Source: Kitasatospora viridis (GTDB lineage Bacteria; Actinomycetota; Actinomycetes; Streptomycetales; Streptomycetaceae). From it: DNA of 64,000 nucleotides. Below the pieces are notes generated by a model. That model made no database searches. It was given only the letters and a program-made list of their open reading frames with translations, and had not been told where the DNA came from. This document shows, piece by piece, positions 1 through 8,138 of the stretch; position 1 is the stretch's first letter, and each line of letters begins with the position of its first letter. The translations under genes and the position numbers were made by a program. Location: contig NZ_VIWT01000004.1 of assembly GCF_007829815.1 (NCBI RefSeq), positions 496,001-560,000 on the forward strand. The letters are read 5' to 3'.

Positions 1-171
1 AACCAACACCACACCGTGGCAACCTACTTGACTGCGCTGCTGGACGCCGGCTTCGCCCTGGAAGCCGTCACCGAACCCGCCCCGCCGCCGCCCGTGACGC
101 AGCAGCAGCCACAACGAGCCGGCCTGCCACCGTTCCTGGTGATCCGCGCCCGCACGGGAGGCCCGGCGTGA
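1..171 (+). CDS. C-terminal fragment of a class I SAM-dependent methyltransferase (partial)
   Basis: The frame is open from the first base and ends with TGA at 169-171. The 56 visible residues include an ATYLTALLDAGF segment and end in PPFLVIRART. This is the usual tail of actinobacterial class I methyltransferases, where the last beta strand follows a helix such as TALLDAGF. The SAM-binding part lies outside the window, so the substrate cannot be judged. The stop overlaps the GTG start of the next gene (GTGA), so the two are probably co-translated. Confidence 0.65.
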   Translation, partial: NQHHTVATYLTALLDAGFALEAVTEPAPPPPVTQQQPQRAGLPPFLVIRARTGGPA

Positions 172-791
172 CGGCGATGTCGAGGATCGAGGCGTTCGCC
201 GCCGCCGGGGCACCTGTCACCGAGCCGATCACCAAGTTCGGCGGCCAGCCAGGCTGGCTCGCCGAACCGCAGTGGCCGGTCAACGACGCCTGGGGCGAAC
301 CGATGCGGTTCGTCTGCCAGTTGGAGCTCGAACCGGTGCTCGGCGAGGCCGGGCGGGGCCGACTGGCGTACGTCTTCGTGACCCACGCGGACCACGGCGA
401 CGAGGAGTTCTTCGACCCCGACGTCATCTTCCCCGACGAGGGCGCCAACGCCGTGATCGTGCAGCCCGGCGGCGGCTACGCCGGCACGACGCTCCCGCTC
501 GCCACCGGGCCCGGCCTGTACCACGCGCACGACGGGTCCGCGGCCGAGTACACGCCCCGGCTCCGGCCCGACGACGAGCACGACGACGACCCCTGGGACG
601 GCGACAAGATCGGCGGCCGACCCGCGTTCTTCCAGGACGACGACTGGCCCGACGGCGGCCCCTGGACCCTGGCGCTGCAACTGCACGCGAACTTCAAGCC
701 GTTCCATCTCAACCTGGGCGCCGCGCCGACGGCGTTCGTCCTCGTCTCGCCGGACGGGACCGAGGGCCGGATGCTGGTCCAGGACTCCTGA
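168..791 (+). CDS. DUF1963/YwqG-like protein
   Basis: A 207-residue soluble protein with the two hallmarks I associate with DUF1963 (YwqG-like) proteins: an early FGGQPGWLAEPQWP segment near residue 24, and a later KIGGRPAFFQDDDWP near residue 146. Both carry the family G-G-x-P-x-(W/F) pattern. DUF1963 proteins have no settled biochemical role. The GTG at 168 overlaps the TGA of the upstream methyltransferase, and an in-frame ATG three codons on is an alternative start. The acidic middle (D/E-rich, residues 120-160) is normal for the family. It converges on a membrane protein gene. Confidence 0.7.
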   Translation: MTAMSRIEAFAAAGAPVTEPITKFGGQPGWLAEPQWPVNDAWGEPMRFVCQLELEPVLGEAGRGRLAYVFVTHADHGDEEFFDPDVIFPDEGANAVIVQPGGGYAGTTLPLATGPGLYHAHDGSAAEYTPRLRPDDEHDDDPWDGDKIGGRPAFFQDDDWPDGGPWTLALQLHANFKPFHLNLGAAPTAFVLVSPDGTEGRMLVQDS

Positions 792-812
792 GGCCGCACA
801 TCTGATGGCCCG

Positions 813-1160
813 TCAGGCCACCGCGATCCAGTAGTCGGCCAGGTACAGCAGGACCATGCCCGTGACCGAAACCAGTGCCCAGGTGGTGCGGCGGCCCCGG
901 TGCAGGCTCATGCCCGCCAGGCCGGCCAGCCAGAGGGTCGGGATGCCGAACAGCGGGATGTCCCAGAACAGGACGCCACCCAGGGTGGAACAGGCCAGCC
1001 GGGCGCTGCCGGCATCGCAGCTGTCGGGCGCCGCGTCCCAGATGTACGGGAGGACGATCACCGCCAGGCCGGCCAGGGTGGTCAGTGCCAGCGCCGCCAG
1101 CAGGAGACGGGTGAGCTGGGCCTCCGTCAGGGCTCGGGGGCTCGTGGTTCGGTCGGACAT
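813..1160 (-). CDS. Small integral membrane protein, unknown function
   Basis: A 115-residue protein with three likely membrane helices at about residues 18-40, 60-82 and 90-113. Two cysteines in the first extracytoplasmic loop (DSCDAG and LACSTL) could form a disulfide. I recognise no family. The ATG at 1158-1160 is the natural start. It is divergent from the methyltransferase at 1292 and convergent with the DUF1963 gene. Confidence 0.65.
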   Translation of the reverse strand: MSDRTTSPRALTEAQLTRLLLAALALTTLAGLAVIVLPYIWDAAPDSCDAGSARLACSTLGGVLFWDIPLFGIPTLWLAGLAGMSLHRGRRTTWALVSVTGMVLLYLADYWIAVA

Positions 1161-1233
1161 GGCCGTGAAGGTAGCAGCACCTCATTTCGGGCTCCCAATG
1201 GGCCCGGCCGGAGCGACTGCGCTGCTCAGGACC

Positions 1234-1261
1234 CCGGCCGGCGGGAAAATCCGCTGGCCGG
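1234..1261. repeat. Imperfect inverted repeat between divergent genes
   Basis: The arms CCGGCC (1234-1239) and GGCCGG (1256-1261) enclose a second pair, GCGG (1241-1244) and CCGC (1251-1254), around an A-rich loop. The repeat lies about 30 bp upstream of the methyltransferase start and could be an operator or a 5' leader hairpin. There is no T-tract, so a terminator is less likely. Confidence 0.35.
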
Positions 1262-1291
1262 ACCGCCCGTCCCGGTGCCAGGATCCGGGCC

Positions 1292-2077
1292 GTGACAACG
1301 ACCCGGGCCGCCGCGCTCTTCGACCGACTCGCCGCCGTCTACGACGAGGTGCTGCCCTTCTTCACCGGCTTCGCCGAGCAGCACCTGGAGTGGCTCGCCC
1401 CCACCCCCGGCGCCCGGGTGCTGGACCTCGGCGCCGGCCGGGGCGCGCTCACCGGCGCCGCGCTGGCCCGCGGCTGCGAGGTGACGGCGGTGGACGTGGC
1501 CCCGGGGATGGTCGAGCGGATAGCCGCGCAGTACCCGGGGGTGCGGGCGGCCCGGGTGATGGACGCCCAGCGGCTCGACTTCCCCGACGCCTCCTTCGAC
1601 CTGGTCTGCGCCGGCTTCGTGATCCACCTGCTGGACGACCCGGCCGCCGCCGCCCGCGAGGTCCGCCGGGTGCTGGCACCCGGCGGGGTCTTCTCGTTCT
1701 CCGTCCCGGGCGCGGTCGCCGACGCCCCGGAGTGGGCGTTCTACAGCGCGCTGTTCCGCGAGTTCGAACCGCTGATCACGCCGGGCCAGGGCCGCCTCGG
1801 CCGCCCCCTGGACGGGCGGCCGCTGCTCGCGGGCGCCGGGTTCACCGGGATCGGTGAGCACGCCGTCGAGCAGCGCCTCCCGGTGCCCGATGCCGACACC
1901 TTCTGGAACTGGGCCCTCTCGCACGGCTCCCGCGCCTTCATCGACGCCCTCCCGCCCCGGCCGCGCGCCGAGTTCGAGGCCCGGGTCCGCGCGGAGCTGG
2001 CCGCCATGGACCCGATCGTCCTCGCCTCCGGCGCGCACCTCTGGCGCGGCACCGCGCCACTGCTGGGAAGCTTCTGA
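1292..2077 (+). CDS. Class I SAM-dependent methyltransferase
   Basis: A 261-residue protein with the SAM-binding glycine-rich motif VLDLGAGRGALTG (residues 43-55) after a short helical cap. The acidic end of strand 2 follows (VTAVDVAPGMV), then a motif IV-like stretch (FDLVCAGFVIHLLDD) and a motif VI-like APGGVFSFSVPG. This is the Methyltransf_11/25 type, which works on small molecules. The GTG start at 1292 has an AGGA about 9 nt upstream. A MerR regulator follows 51 bp downstream on the same strand, perhaps transcriptionally linked. The substrate is unknown. Confidence 0.85.
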   Translation: MTTTRAAALFDRLAAVYDEVLPFFTGFAEQHLEWLAPTPGARVLDLGAGRGALTGAALARGCEVTAVDVAPGMVERIAAQYPGVRAARVMDAQRLDFPDASFDLVCAGFVIHLLDDPAAAAREVRRVLAPGGVFSFSVPGAVADAPEWAFYSALFREFEPLITPGQGRLGRPLDGRPLLAGAGFTGIGEHAVEQRLPVPDADTFWNWALSHGSRAFIDALPPRPRAEFEARVRAELAAMDPIVLASGAHLWRGTAPLLGSF

Positions 2078-2128
2078 CCTCGGACGCTTGACCCTCACAC
2101 CGTGTCAGGGCCTGAACTCGGAGACATC

Positions 2129-2953
2129 ATGTTCACCATCGGAGACTTCGCCCGGCACGGACGCGTCTCGGTCCGGATGCTGCGTCACTACGACGCCACC
2201 GGCCTGCTGCGCCCGGCCCACGTCGACCCGGCCACCGGGTACCGCCACTACACCGCTGCCCAACTGACCCGCCTCAACCGCGTGATCGCGCTCAAGGAGC
2301 TCGGGCTGACCCTCCAGCAGGTCCGGGAGATCCTGGACGAGGAGGTCGGCACGGGGGAACTGCGCGCCATGCTGCGGCTGCGGCAGGCCGAGTTGCAGGC
2401 GGCGATGACAGCGGCGGCCGCCCGGCTGGTCCAGGTCGAGGCGCGGCTCCGAGCGATCGAGAGCGAGGGGCACATGCCCACCAACGACGTCGTCCTCAAG
2501 AGCATCCCGGCCGTCCGGGTGGCGGAGCTGACCGCCACCGCGGCGAGCTACCAGCCCGAGGACATCAGCCCGGTCATCGGGCCGCTCTACGACGAGCTGT
2601 TCCGCCGCCTGGACGCGGCCGGCATCAGCCCCACCGGTCCCGGCATCGCCCTCTACGAGGACTCGCCGGAGGGCGGCGGCCGGATCACCGTGCACGCCAC
2701 GGTCCAGGTGTCGGCCCCGCTGCGGGCGGACAGCGAGCTCCGGGTGCTCGACCTGCCGGCGCTCGACCAGGCTGCCACGATCGTGCACCACGGCTCGATG
2801 GACGCCGTGGTCCCGACCTCGCAGACCCTGTCCCGCTGGACCGACGCCCACGGCTACCGCGCCACCGGCTACCCCCGCGAGGTCACCCTGGAGCACCACG
2901 AGGACCGCTCGCAGTGGGTGACCGAGCTCCAGTCGGCGGTGGTGCGCGCCTGA
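2129..2953 (+). CDS. MerR family regulator with GyrI-like effector domain
   Basis: A 274-residue transcription factor. Residues 1-70 are a MerR winged helix-turn-helix (FTIGDFARHGRVSVRMLRHY, then GLLRPAHVDPATGYRHY). A coiled dimerisation helix follows to about residue 110, then a GyrI/AraC-type effector-binding domain beginning near KSIPAVRVAEL. This resembles BmrR/TipA-type multidrug sensors. I chose the ATG at 2129 because GGAGA sits 5 nt upstream; a GTG at 2102 is in frame but unsupported. It probably controls the neighbouring methyltransferase or itself, which is inference. Confidence 0.88.
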   Translation: MFTIGDFARHGRVSVRMLRHYDATGLLRPAHVDPATGYRHYTAAQLTRLNRVIALKELGLTLQQVREILDEEVGTGELRAMLRLRQAELQAAMTAAAARLVQVEARLRAIESEGHMPTNDVVLKSIPAVRVAELTATAASYQPEDISPVIGPLYDELFRRLDAAGISPTGPGIALYEDSPEGGGRITVHATVQVSAPLRADSELRVLDLPALDQAATIVHHGSMDAVVPTSQTLSRWTDAHGYRATGYPREVTLEHHEDRSQWVTELQSAVVRA

Positions 2954-3023
2954 CCACGGCTCAGCCCCACCGCCGCCCCGCCCGGCACGACCAGTGCCGG
3001 GCGGGGCGGCCCCGTCGGGCGCG

Positions 3024-3500
3024 TCAGCCCGTCGGCACCCCGGTCTGCGTCCGTTCCAGGGCGGCGCGCAGCAGGCCGAGCAGTTCGGTGCCGGCCGCCA
3101 GCTGGTCGCCGTCGAGCGCCTCGCCGAGCAGTTCGGCGAGGCGCTCGTCGAAGCTCCGCCCGGCGGCCTCGACCAGGCGCTCCCCCTCCTCGGTCAGCAC
3201 CAGCAGCGAGGAGCGGCGGTCCGCCGGGTTCGGCTGCCGGGCCACCCAGCCCTGGCGCTCCAGGCGGTCGACCCCCTTGCTGGTCGCACCGACCCCGATC
3301 GCGAACTCGGCCGCGAGGTCGGCGACCCGGGCGGCCGGGTGCCGGCGCAGATAGTCGAGGAACTCGAACTGCGAGGTCACGATCGCGTGGTGCTCGCGCA
3401 GGTGGTCGTTGAGCGCGTTGTAGATCCGGGTCTCGGTGCGGACCAGGTGGTCGAAGAAGGCCCGGGGGGCGGCCGCGGCGCCACTTGATTTATATGCCAC
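3024..3500 (-). CDS. MarR family transcriptional regulator
   Basis: A 158-residue MarR protein with an N-terminal dimerisation helix, a winged HTH (VADLAAEFAIGVGATSKGVD, then RLERQGWVAR), the beta-wing sequence NPADRRSSLLVLTEEG, and a long C-terminal helix. The DRR in the wing is the family signature. Translation probably starts at the GTG at 3498-3500. It is divergent from an esterase-like hydrolase, and a 27-bp imperfect palindrome overlaps its start. It most likely represses both genes. Confidence 0.88.
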   Translation of the reverse strand: MAYKSSGAAAAPRAFFDHLVRTETRIYNALNDHLREHHAIVTSQFEFLDYLRRHPAARVADLAAEFAIGVGATSKGVDRLERQGWVARQPNPADRRSSLLVLTEEGERLVEAAGRSFDERLAELLGEALDGDQLAAGTELLGLLRAALERTQTGVPTG

Positions 3501-3520
3501 GGCAGATACTGTAGCGGCAT
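3494..3520. promoter_or_regulatory. Candidate MarR operator
   Basis: An imperfect 27-bp dyad between the divergent marR-like gene and the hydrolase gene. Outer arms are ATGCC (3494-3498) and GGCAT (3516-3520), with inner matched CAG/CTG pairs. It overlaps the regulator GTG start and lies about 34 bp upstream of the hydrolase ATG, where it could block both promoters. It is inferred from symmetry and position only. Confidence 0.45.
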
Positions 3521-3553
3521 CCACTTCGAGTGACCACGCCTGGAGGCGTATCC

Positions 3554-4468
3554 ATGAGCAGGGAACAGCGCGCGAAGATCGACGCCATGCTGCGCGGCCA
3601 CCAGGCCGAGGGGCCGCGATCCGTCGAGGAGATCCGCACGGGCTTCGCCGCGATGATGGCCACGATGGCCGTACCGGAGGACATCCGCACCACCCACACC
3701 GAGCTCGGCGGCCGCCGGACCCTGCTCGTCGAGCCCACCACACCCGCCCCCGTCGGGGCGGACGACGCGGCCGGGACCATCCTGTACTTCCACGGCGGCT
3801 CCTTCGTCTTCGGCTCCCCCGAGACCGCGCTCTCGCTGACCGGGAACCTGGTGGCCCGGACGGGGCTGCGGGCCTTCTCGGTGGACTACCGGCTCGCCCC
3901 CGAGCACCCCTTCCCGGCCGCCATCGAGGACACCCTGGCCGCCTACCGGGCGCTGCTCGACGACGGCGTCGACCCCGCGCGCCTGGTGCTCGCCGGGGAC
4001 TCGGCCGGCGGCGGACTCACCGTCACCACCCTGCTGGCGGCCCGCAGTGCCGGACTCCCGCTGCCCGCCGCCATCCTGGCCTTCTCCCCGGGCGTGGACA
4101 GCACCCGCACGGGCGAGAGCCTGGAGACCCGGGCCGCGGCCGACCCGATCTTCACCCGCGCCGCCCTGGAGCACACGGGGGCGATGTACCTCGCCGGCCA
4201 GGACCCGCGCCAGGAACTGCTCAGCCCGGCCCTCTTCGCCGACCTGACCGGCTTCCCGCCGATGCTGATCCAGGTGGGCGGCAACGAGATCCTGCTGGAC
4301 GACTCCACCCGGCTGGCCGCGCGGGCGCGGGACGCCGGCGTGGACGTGACCCTCGACGTCACGGCCGACGTGCCGCACGTGTTCCAGGTCTACGCCGACA
4401 TCCTCGACGAGGCCGACCAGGCCCTGGACCGCGCGGCGCTCTTCCTCACCCAGCAGCTCGGCGGCTGA
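3554..4468 (+). CDS. Alpha/beta hydrolase of the hormone-sensitive lipase (family IV) type
   Basis: A 304-residue esterase-like enzyme. The oxyanion-hole motif YFHGGSF lies near residue 80. The nucleophile elbow GDSAGGG is near residue 148 with catalytic Ser about 150, followed by SPALFADLTGFPP and a C-terminal DVPHVFQ carrying the His. The YRLAPEHPFPAA block is typical of family IV. I chose the ATG at 3554 because GGAGG sits 7 nt upstream. It is divergent from the MarR gene and probably controlled by it, a common arrangement for detoxifying esterases. Confidence 0.88.
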   Translation: MSREQRAKIDAMLRGHQAEGPRSVEEIRTGFAAMMATMAVPEDIRTTHTELGGRRTLLVEPTTPAPVGADDAAGTILYFHGGSFVFGSPETALSLTGNLVARTGLRAFSVDYRLAPEHPFPAAIEDTLAAYRALLDDGVDPARLVLAGDSAGGGLTVTTLLAARSAGLPLPAAILAFSPGVDSTRTGESLETRAAADPIFTRAALEHTGAMYLAGQDPRQELLSPALFADLTGFPPMLIQVGGNEILLDDSTRLAARARDAGVDVTLDVTADVPHVFQVYADILDEADQALDRAALFLTQQLGG

Positions 4469-4480
4469 CCCCGGGTCAGC
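4464..4480. terminator. Stop-codon palindrome after the hydrolase
   Basis: GCTGACCC (4464-4471) and GGGTCAGC (4473-4480) form a perfect dyad around one base, and the TGA stop (4466-4468) is part of the left arm. There is no T-tract. It is one of several stop-embedding palindromes in the window. Confidence 0.4.
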
Positions 4481-4543
4481 GGCCGCGCTGCTCGCCCCAC
4501 CCCGCATCACGGCTGGTCAGGCCGCCCTGGCAGACTCCGCAGC

Positions 4544-4636
4544 ATGGATACAGCATTGCCGTCGCCGACGCCGACGCCGTCGCGGCCGACCGGGGCGCAC
4601 GCCAGCAGATCCACCTCCGAGACCGAGGTGGGATAG
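4544..4636 (+). CDS. Possible 30-residue upstream ORF
   Basis: ATG at 4544 opens 30 codons rich in Pro, Thr and Ser (start MDTALPSPTPTPSRPTG), ending TAG at 4634-4636, three bases before the histidine phosphatase ATG. No clear ribosome binding site is visible. The tight spacing could allow translational coupling, but chance cannot be excluded. No homologue is recognised. Confidence 0.25.
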   Translation: MDTALPSPTPTPSRPTGAHASRSTSETEVG

Positions 4637-4639
4637 CCG

Positions 4640-5266
4640 ATGTCGGGGGGAACGGCCACCCGCTACCTCTACCTGGCGCGCCACGGCGAGGCGCGGCCGG
4701 ACGGGAACGGGCTCACGGAAGCCGGTCGGCGCCAGGCGGTGCTGCTGGGGCGCAGGTTGGCGGACCGTCCGATCACCGTGGTGCACCACGGCCCGCTCCC
4801 CCGGGCCGCGCAGACGGCCCGGCTGATCGGCGAACAGCTGCGCGGCACTCCGCTGACGGTGTGCGAGGAGGCCGGCGACTACGTGCCGCACGTCCCGGCG
4901 CGGGCGGAACTGCCGGACGACTGCGCCGACTTCCTGCTCGACTACCTCGCGGACACCACCGCCGAGGAGCGGGCGAGCGGCGAGCTACTGGCCCGTCAGG
5001 CGCTGGCGCGCTTCACCGGGCCGGTGCCCGGCGAGCAGGAGCGCCACGAACTGGTCGTCACGCACAACTTCCTGATCGCCTGGCTGGTCCGGCACGCCAC
5101 CGGCGGCCCCGACTGGCGCTGGCTCGGGCTGAACCACGGCAACGCCGCGCTGACCGTGATCCGCTACGCACCCGGCCGGCCGTCCTCGGTGCTCGCCTAC
5201 AACGACACCCGGCACCTGCCGGAGGAAGTGCGCTGGACGGGTTTCCCGCCGGAGGTCCGGATCTAG
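4640..5266 (+). CDS. Histidine phosphatase family protein
   Basis: A 208-residue member of the phosphoglycerate mutase-like superfamily. The catalytic RHGE (residues 14-17, phospho-accepting His15) follows a beta strand, LTEAGRRQA comes next, and a second conserved His lies in VVTHNFLIAWLV. Family members dephosphorylate small phosphometabolites or phosphoproteins; the substrate cannot be told from sequence. The start is ATG at 4640 with a weak GGTGGG upstream. It converges on the prenyl synthase-like gene, with 3 bp between the stops. Confidence 0.85.
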   Translation: MSGGTATRYLYLARHGEARPDGNGLTEAGRRQAVLLGRRLADRPITVVHHGPLPRAAQTARLIGEQLRGTPLTVCEEAGDYVPHVPARAELPDDCADFLLDYLADTTAEERASGELLARQALARFTGPVPGEQERHELVVTHNFLIAWLVRHATGGPDWRWLGLNHGNAALTVIRYAPGRPSSVLAYNDTRHLPEEVRWTGFPPEVRI

Positions 5267-5269
5267 GGT

Positions 5270-6187
5270 CTACTCCTGCGGAGCCCGCCGGGCCTGGAGG
5301 TAGCAGCGGCCGAGCAGTCGCAGTGCGGCCGGCTTGCCCGGGCCGACCGAGCGGCGCACCAGCGCCGCCGGGTCGACCCGGGCCGCCCGGACGGTGAGCA
5401 GTTCCAACTCGACCATGCAGCGCAGCATCGGCCGGTGCGCGGCCGGCGCCAGGCCGACCACGGCGCGGCCCGCGTCGAGCGACCGCGCGGCGCGGTCGAG
5501 CTGATCGGCCAACAGGGCCCGGACGGCGGGCAGTTCGCGGCTCCGTTCCAGGTCCTCCCGGCTCACCTGATGCTCCGTCAGGTAGCTTTGCGGGATGGCG
5601 AGTCGGCCGCCCGCCAGGTCCTCGGCGAGGTCGTTGGCGAAGTCGAGCCGCTGGCTGCCGTCGATGAACGTCCGGCAGGCCGCCCGGTACTCGGCCTGGT
5701 CGCCGGCGGGCCCGAGCATCCCGGCGATCACCATCACGGCGGGCAGCGAGTACTCGTCCACGTAGCGCTGGTAGTCGGCCTCCGTCTCGAACCCGGCGAA
5801 GTCCAGGTCGGCCGCCGCCCGTCCGAGGAACTCCAACGCCCGCTGCCCCAGCACCGGATGCACCCCCGCCGAGTGCACCAGCGGGCGCAGCGCGGCGTTC
5901 CCGGTGCGCCCGGCGGCGAGCGCCTCGGCGGTCTCCGCCGCCCACCGCGCGGCCGCGTCCCGCCGCTCGGCCACCGAACCCTCGCCGTCCAGCAGCAGAT
6001 CGGTGCGGTGCATGAACGCGGTCGCCGCGATCACGTGCGGCACCATGCCCGGCGGCAGCAGCAGCCGGGTCGCCAGCTCCGCCTCCCGCCGGTACTGCGC
6101 CACCTCCGCCCGCTGCCGCCCGTAGTCGGCGCGCAACCCGGCCTCCCGCACCCCCGCCGCCCGCAACGCCCGCTCCCAGCCGCCCAC
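5270..6187 (-). CDS. Squalene/phytoene synthase-like prenyltransferase
   Basis: A 305-residue all-helical protein. It has a first aspartate pair DLLLD (residues 63-67) and a second metal-binding region LDFANDLAED (181-190) followed by GGRLAIPQSYL. Together these match the two Asp-rich motifs that bind Mg-diphosphate in head-to-head prenyl synthases. Length suits the family. No desaturase, cyclase or prenyl diphosphate synthase gene lies beside it, so it is an orphan here and its isoprenoid product is unknown. Start is a GTG at 6185-6187 with GAGGGTGAG just upstream. Confidence 0.75.
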   Translation of the reverse strand: MGGWERALRAAGVREAGLRADYGRQRAEVAQYRREAELATRLLLPPGMVPHVIAATAFMHRTDLLLDGEGSVAERRDAAARWAAETAEALAAGRTGNAALRPLVHSAGVHPVLGQRALEFLGRAAADLDFAGFETEADYQRYVDEYSLPAVMVIAGMLGPAGDQAEYRAACRTFIDGSQRLDFANDLAEDLAGGRLAIPQSYLTEHQVSREDLERSRELPAVRALLADQLDRAARSLDAGRAVVGLAPAAHRPMLRCMVELELLTVRAARVDPAALVRRSVGPGKPAALRLLGRCYLQARRAPQE

Positions 6188-6319
6188 CGCTCACCCTCGC
6201 TCACCACGTGCTCGTCCGTCCCGCCAGACCCTACGGGCTCGCGCGGGTTCCCCCGAACCGGCCCCGGGAACGCCCGGGCGGCCGCATGCTGATGGGTGTC
6301 ACCAACCTCGGAGGACCCG

Positions 6320-6583
6320 ATGGCACCGTACGACGAGCTGAGAGCCGAACTGCTCAAGGATGCCGAGACCATCGGCCACCCCCATGTGGAGCTGCACACC
6401 CCCGAGCACCCCGAGCTGAGTTTGCGGCTGCGGCTGCGCTCCGACGACGGCCCGCAGTGGGCCCTGGAGTCCGCGGCCGCGTTCTCCCGGGTCGGCGGCT
6501 GGCACATCCGGGAGGTGAGCAGCGAGGGCGGGCAGACCTTCACGATCTGGCTCACCGTCGAGAAGGCCGCCGGTCGGCCTTGA
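6320..6583 (+). CDS. Small conserved-looking hypothetical protein
   Basis: An 87-residue soluble protein, strongly coding by codon use, with alternating basic and acidic segments (ELSLRLRLRSDDGPQW, then WHIREVSSEGGQTFTIWL). That suggests a small alpha/beta fold. The ATG at 6320 is preceded by GGAGG with 5-6 nt spacing; a GTG at 6296 is in frame. No family is recognised. It converges on the SUKH gene. Confidence 0.6.
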   Translation: MAPYDELRAELLKDAETIGHPHVELHTPEHPELSLRLRLRSDDGPQWALESAAAFSRVGGWHIREVSSEGGQTFTIWLTVEKAAGRP

Positions 6584-6595
6584 GGCCACCCTGCC

Positions 6596-7459
6596 TCACG
6601 GGAGGGCCTCGCCCGGTTCCGGGTCCCAGGTCGGCACGGGCAGCCCGTTGCCGGCGGTCACCCGGACGATCCGGCAGCCCATCAGTTCGACGGCCTCGTG
6701 CAGCCGTTGCCACGCCGGGGCGCTGTGCTCGGCCGGGTACGCGATCCGGATCTGGTGCGGGCGGGCCAGGTCGTAGGTGAGCAGCCAGTCGGTGTCCGCG
6801 GTCGCGAAGTGGTCCTGCCCATCGTCGCCGGACTCCGACCGCCAGGAACCTCGGTCGGCCGTCGGTGCCAGCGCCGCCCGGAGGACGCGCAGGCGCTCGG
6901 CGTGCGGCAGGGCGCCTTCGGTCAGGTGCAGGCAGCGGTGGACGCGGGGCCGGGCGGCGGTGAACCAGGGGGCCAGCTCGGGCTCCATCTCGGCGAGCAC
7001 CCGCGAGGTGATCCGCCCGCCGATCCAGCCTTCGATGAACTCGGCCGCGCCCGGCGCGAAGGTCTCGTAGCGGCCGTCCTCGCTCCAGACCACCACGGGC
7101 CAGTCCTGCGGCTCGCCGCCGGTGAGCCAGCACAGCCGGTCGGCGTCGATCGTGCCGCCCCAGACCAGCAGGCCGCCCGGGGCCGGGTGGAGCGGGTAGG
7201 GATAGCGCTCGCGGTCCCGGGCGGAGACCGGAGGTGCCGGGGCCGTCTGCCAGTCGATCCCGTTGAACCTGTTCGTGCCGAACGGGGTCCACAGGCGGAG
7301 GAGGTCGCAGAACTCGCCCCAGCCGTACTGCTCGACCAGGCCGCGGTAGTCGCCCGGCAGCCGCACCCCGAGTCGGCGCGTGACGGCCTGCCAGTCCGAC
7401 CCGGCGTCAACGGGCGTGGCCGGCGGGGGGACGAGGCGGATCAGCCGGTCCAGGCCCAT
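6596..7459 (-). CDS. SMI1/KNR4 (SUKH) family protein
   Basis: A 287-residue protein whose N-terminal half carries the SUKH pattern: DWQAVTRRLGVRLPGDYRGL (about residues 22-41), then EQYGWGEFCDLLRLWTP. SUKH proteins often serve as immunity proteins against polymorphic toxins or as cellular adaptors. No toxin gene adjoins it, so an immunity role is unproven. The C-terminal half is a separate unassigned domain. The ATG overlaps the stop of the upstream HD gene as TGATG, indicating translational coupling. Confidence 0.75.
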   Translation of the reverse strand: MGLDRLIRLVPPPATPVDAGSDWQAVTRRLGVRLPGDYRGLVEQYGWGEFCDLLRLWTPFGTNRFNGIDWQTAPAPPVSARDRERYPYPLHPAPGGLLVWGGTIDADRLCWLTGGEPQDWPVVVWSEDGRYETFAPGAAEFIEGWIGGRITSRVLAEMEPELAPWFTAARPRVHRCLHLTEGALPHAERLRVLRAALAPTADRGSWRSESGDDGQDHFATADTDWLLTYDLARPHQIRIAYPAEHSAPAWQRLHEAVELMGCRIVRVTAGNGLPVPTWDPEPGEALP

Positions 7460-8067
7460 CAGGCGTGGGACTGCTGGTAGGCCAGGCGCGCGTCGGCGCC
7501 CTCGCCGATCCGGGTGAGCAGCTCGTCCAGCTCCAGGAACTCCTCCCACCGGGCCCGCCCTCCGACGCGGACCAGCTCGGCCACCACGAGGTCCTCCAGC
7601 TCGGGGACCCGCTTGTTCTTCCACACCTTGTCGGCCAGGGTGACCAGCAGGTCCTCGATCCCGCGCCCCTCCTCCCAGGACGCGTGGCCGGCGGCGAACC
7701 GGGCCGACTCGGCGCTCACACCGAGCGCCAGCAGCAGCTCGCGGCCGGCCTCCTCGTGCGCGGAGCCGGGACCGGAGAGCTCGGCGGGGTGCTCGGCCTT
7801 GCCGATGTCGTGCGTGGCGGCGCCGAACAGCACCGCCTCGCGGTCGAGGACCAGCGCCGGCCGGTGCCGCTCGATCCAGGCGACGAGCTGGTGCGCCACG
7901 TCGTGGACGGCGCGCAGGTGGGCGACGAGGCGCGGTGGGGCGTCGACCGCCTCCAGCAGCGCGACGACCCGGGACGGCAGCGGCAGGAGCGACGGCCCGT
8001 GGGTGTCGTCCGTCGCGATCGAGTGCTGGATCGAATGCTGGGACGATTGCTGGGGCGTCGGCGTCAC
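7459..8067 (-). CDS. HD-domain hydrolase-like protein
   Basis: A 202-residue protein with the HD metal-binding series: HDVAHQLVAWIERH, the central THDIGKAEHP, a downstream GHASWEEGRGIEDLL and the final Asp in LADKVWKNKR. These ligands suit a phosphohydrolase acting on nucleotides or related phosphates. The favoured start is GTG at 8065-8067; upstream in-frame starts would add a low-quality N-terminus with unlike codon use. It is followed by the SUKH gene with a TGATG overlap. Confidence 0.8.
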   Translation of the reverse strand: MTPTPQQSSQHSIQHSIATDDTHGPSLLPLPSRVVALLEAVDAPPRLVAHLRAVHDVAHQLVAWIERHRPALVLDREAVLFGAATHDIGKAEHPAELSGPGSAHEEAGRELLLALGVSAESARFAAGHASWEEGRGIEDLLVTLADKVWKNKRVPELEDLVVAELVRVGGRARWEEFLELDELLTRIGEGADARLAYQQSHA

Positions 8068-8138
8068 GAGGCCAGGGTAACCGTCCGGCCATCTGACGAT
8101 CCGATGAGTTCCACGATTTCCACGTCTCGCATTCTCAT

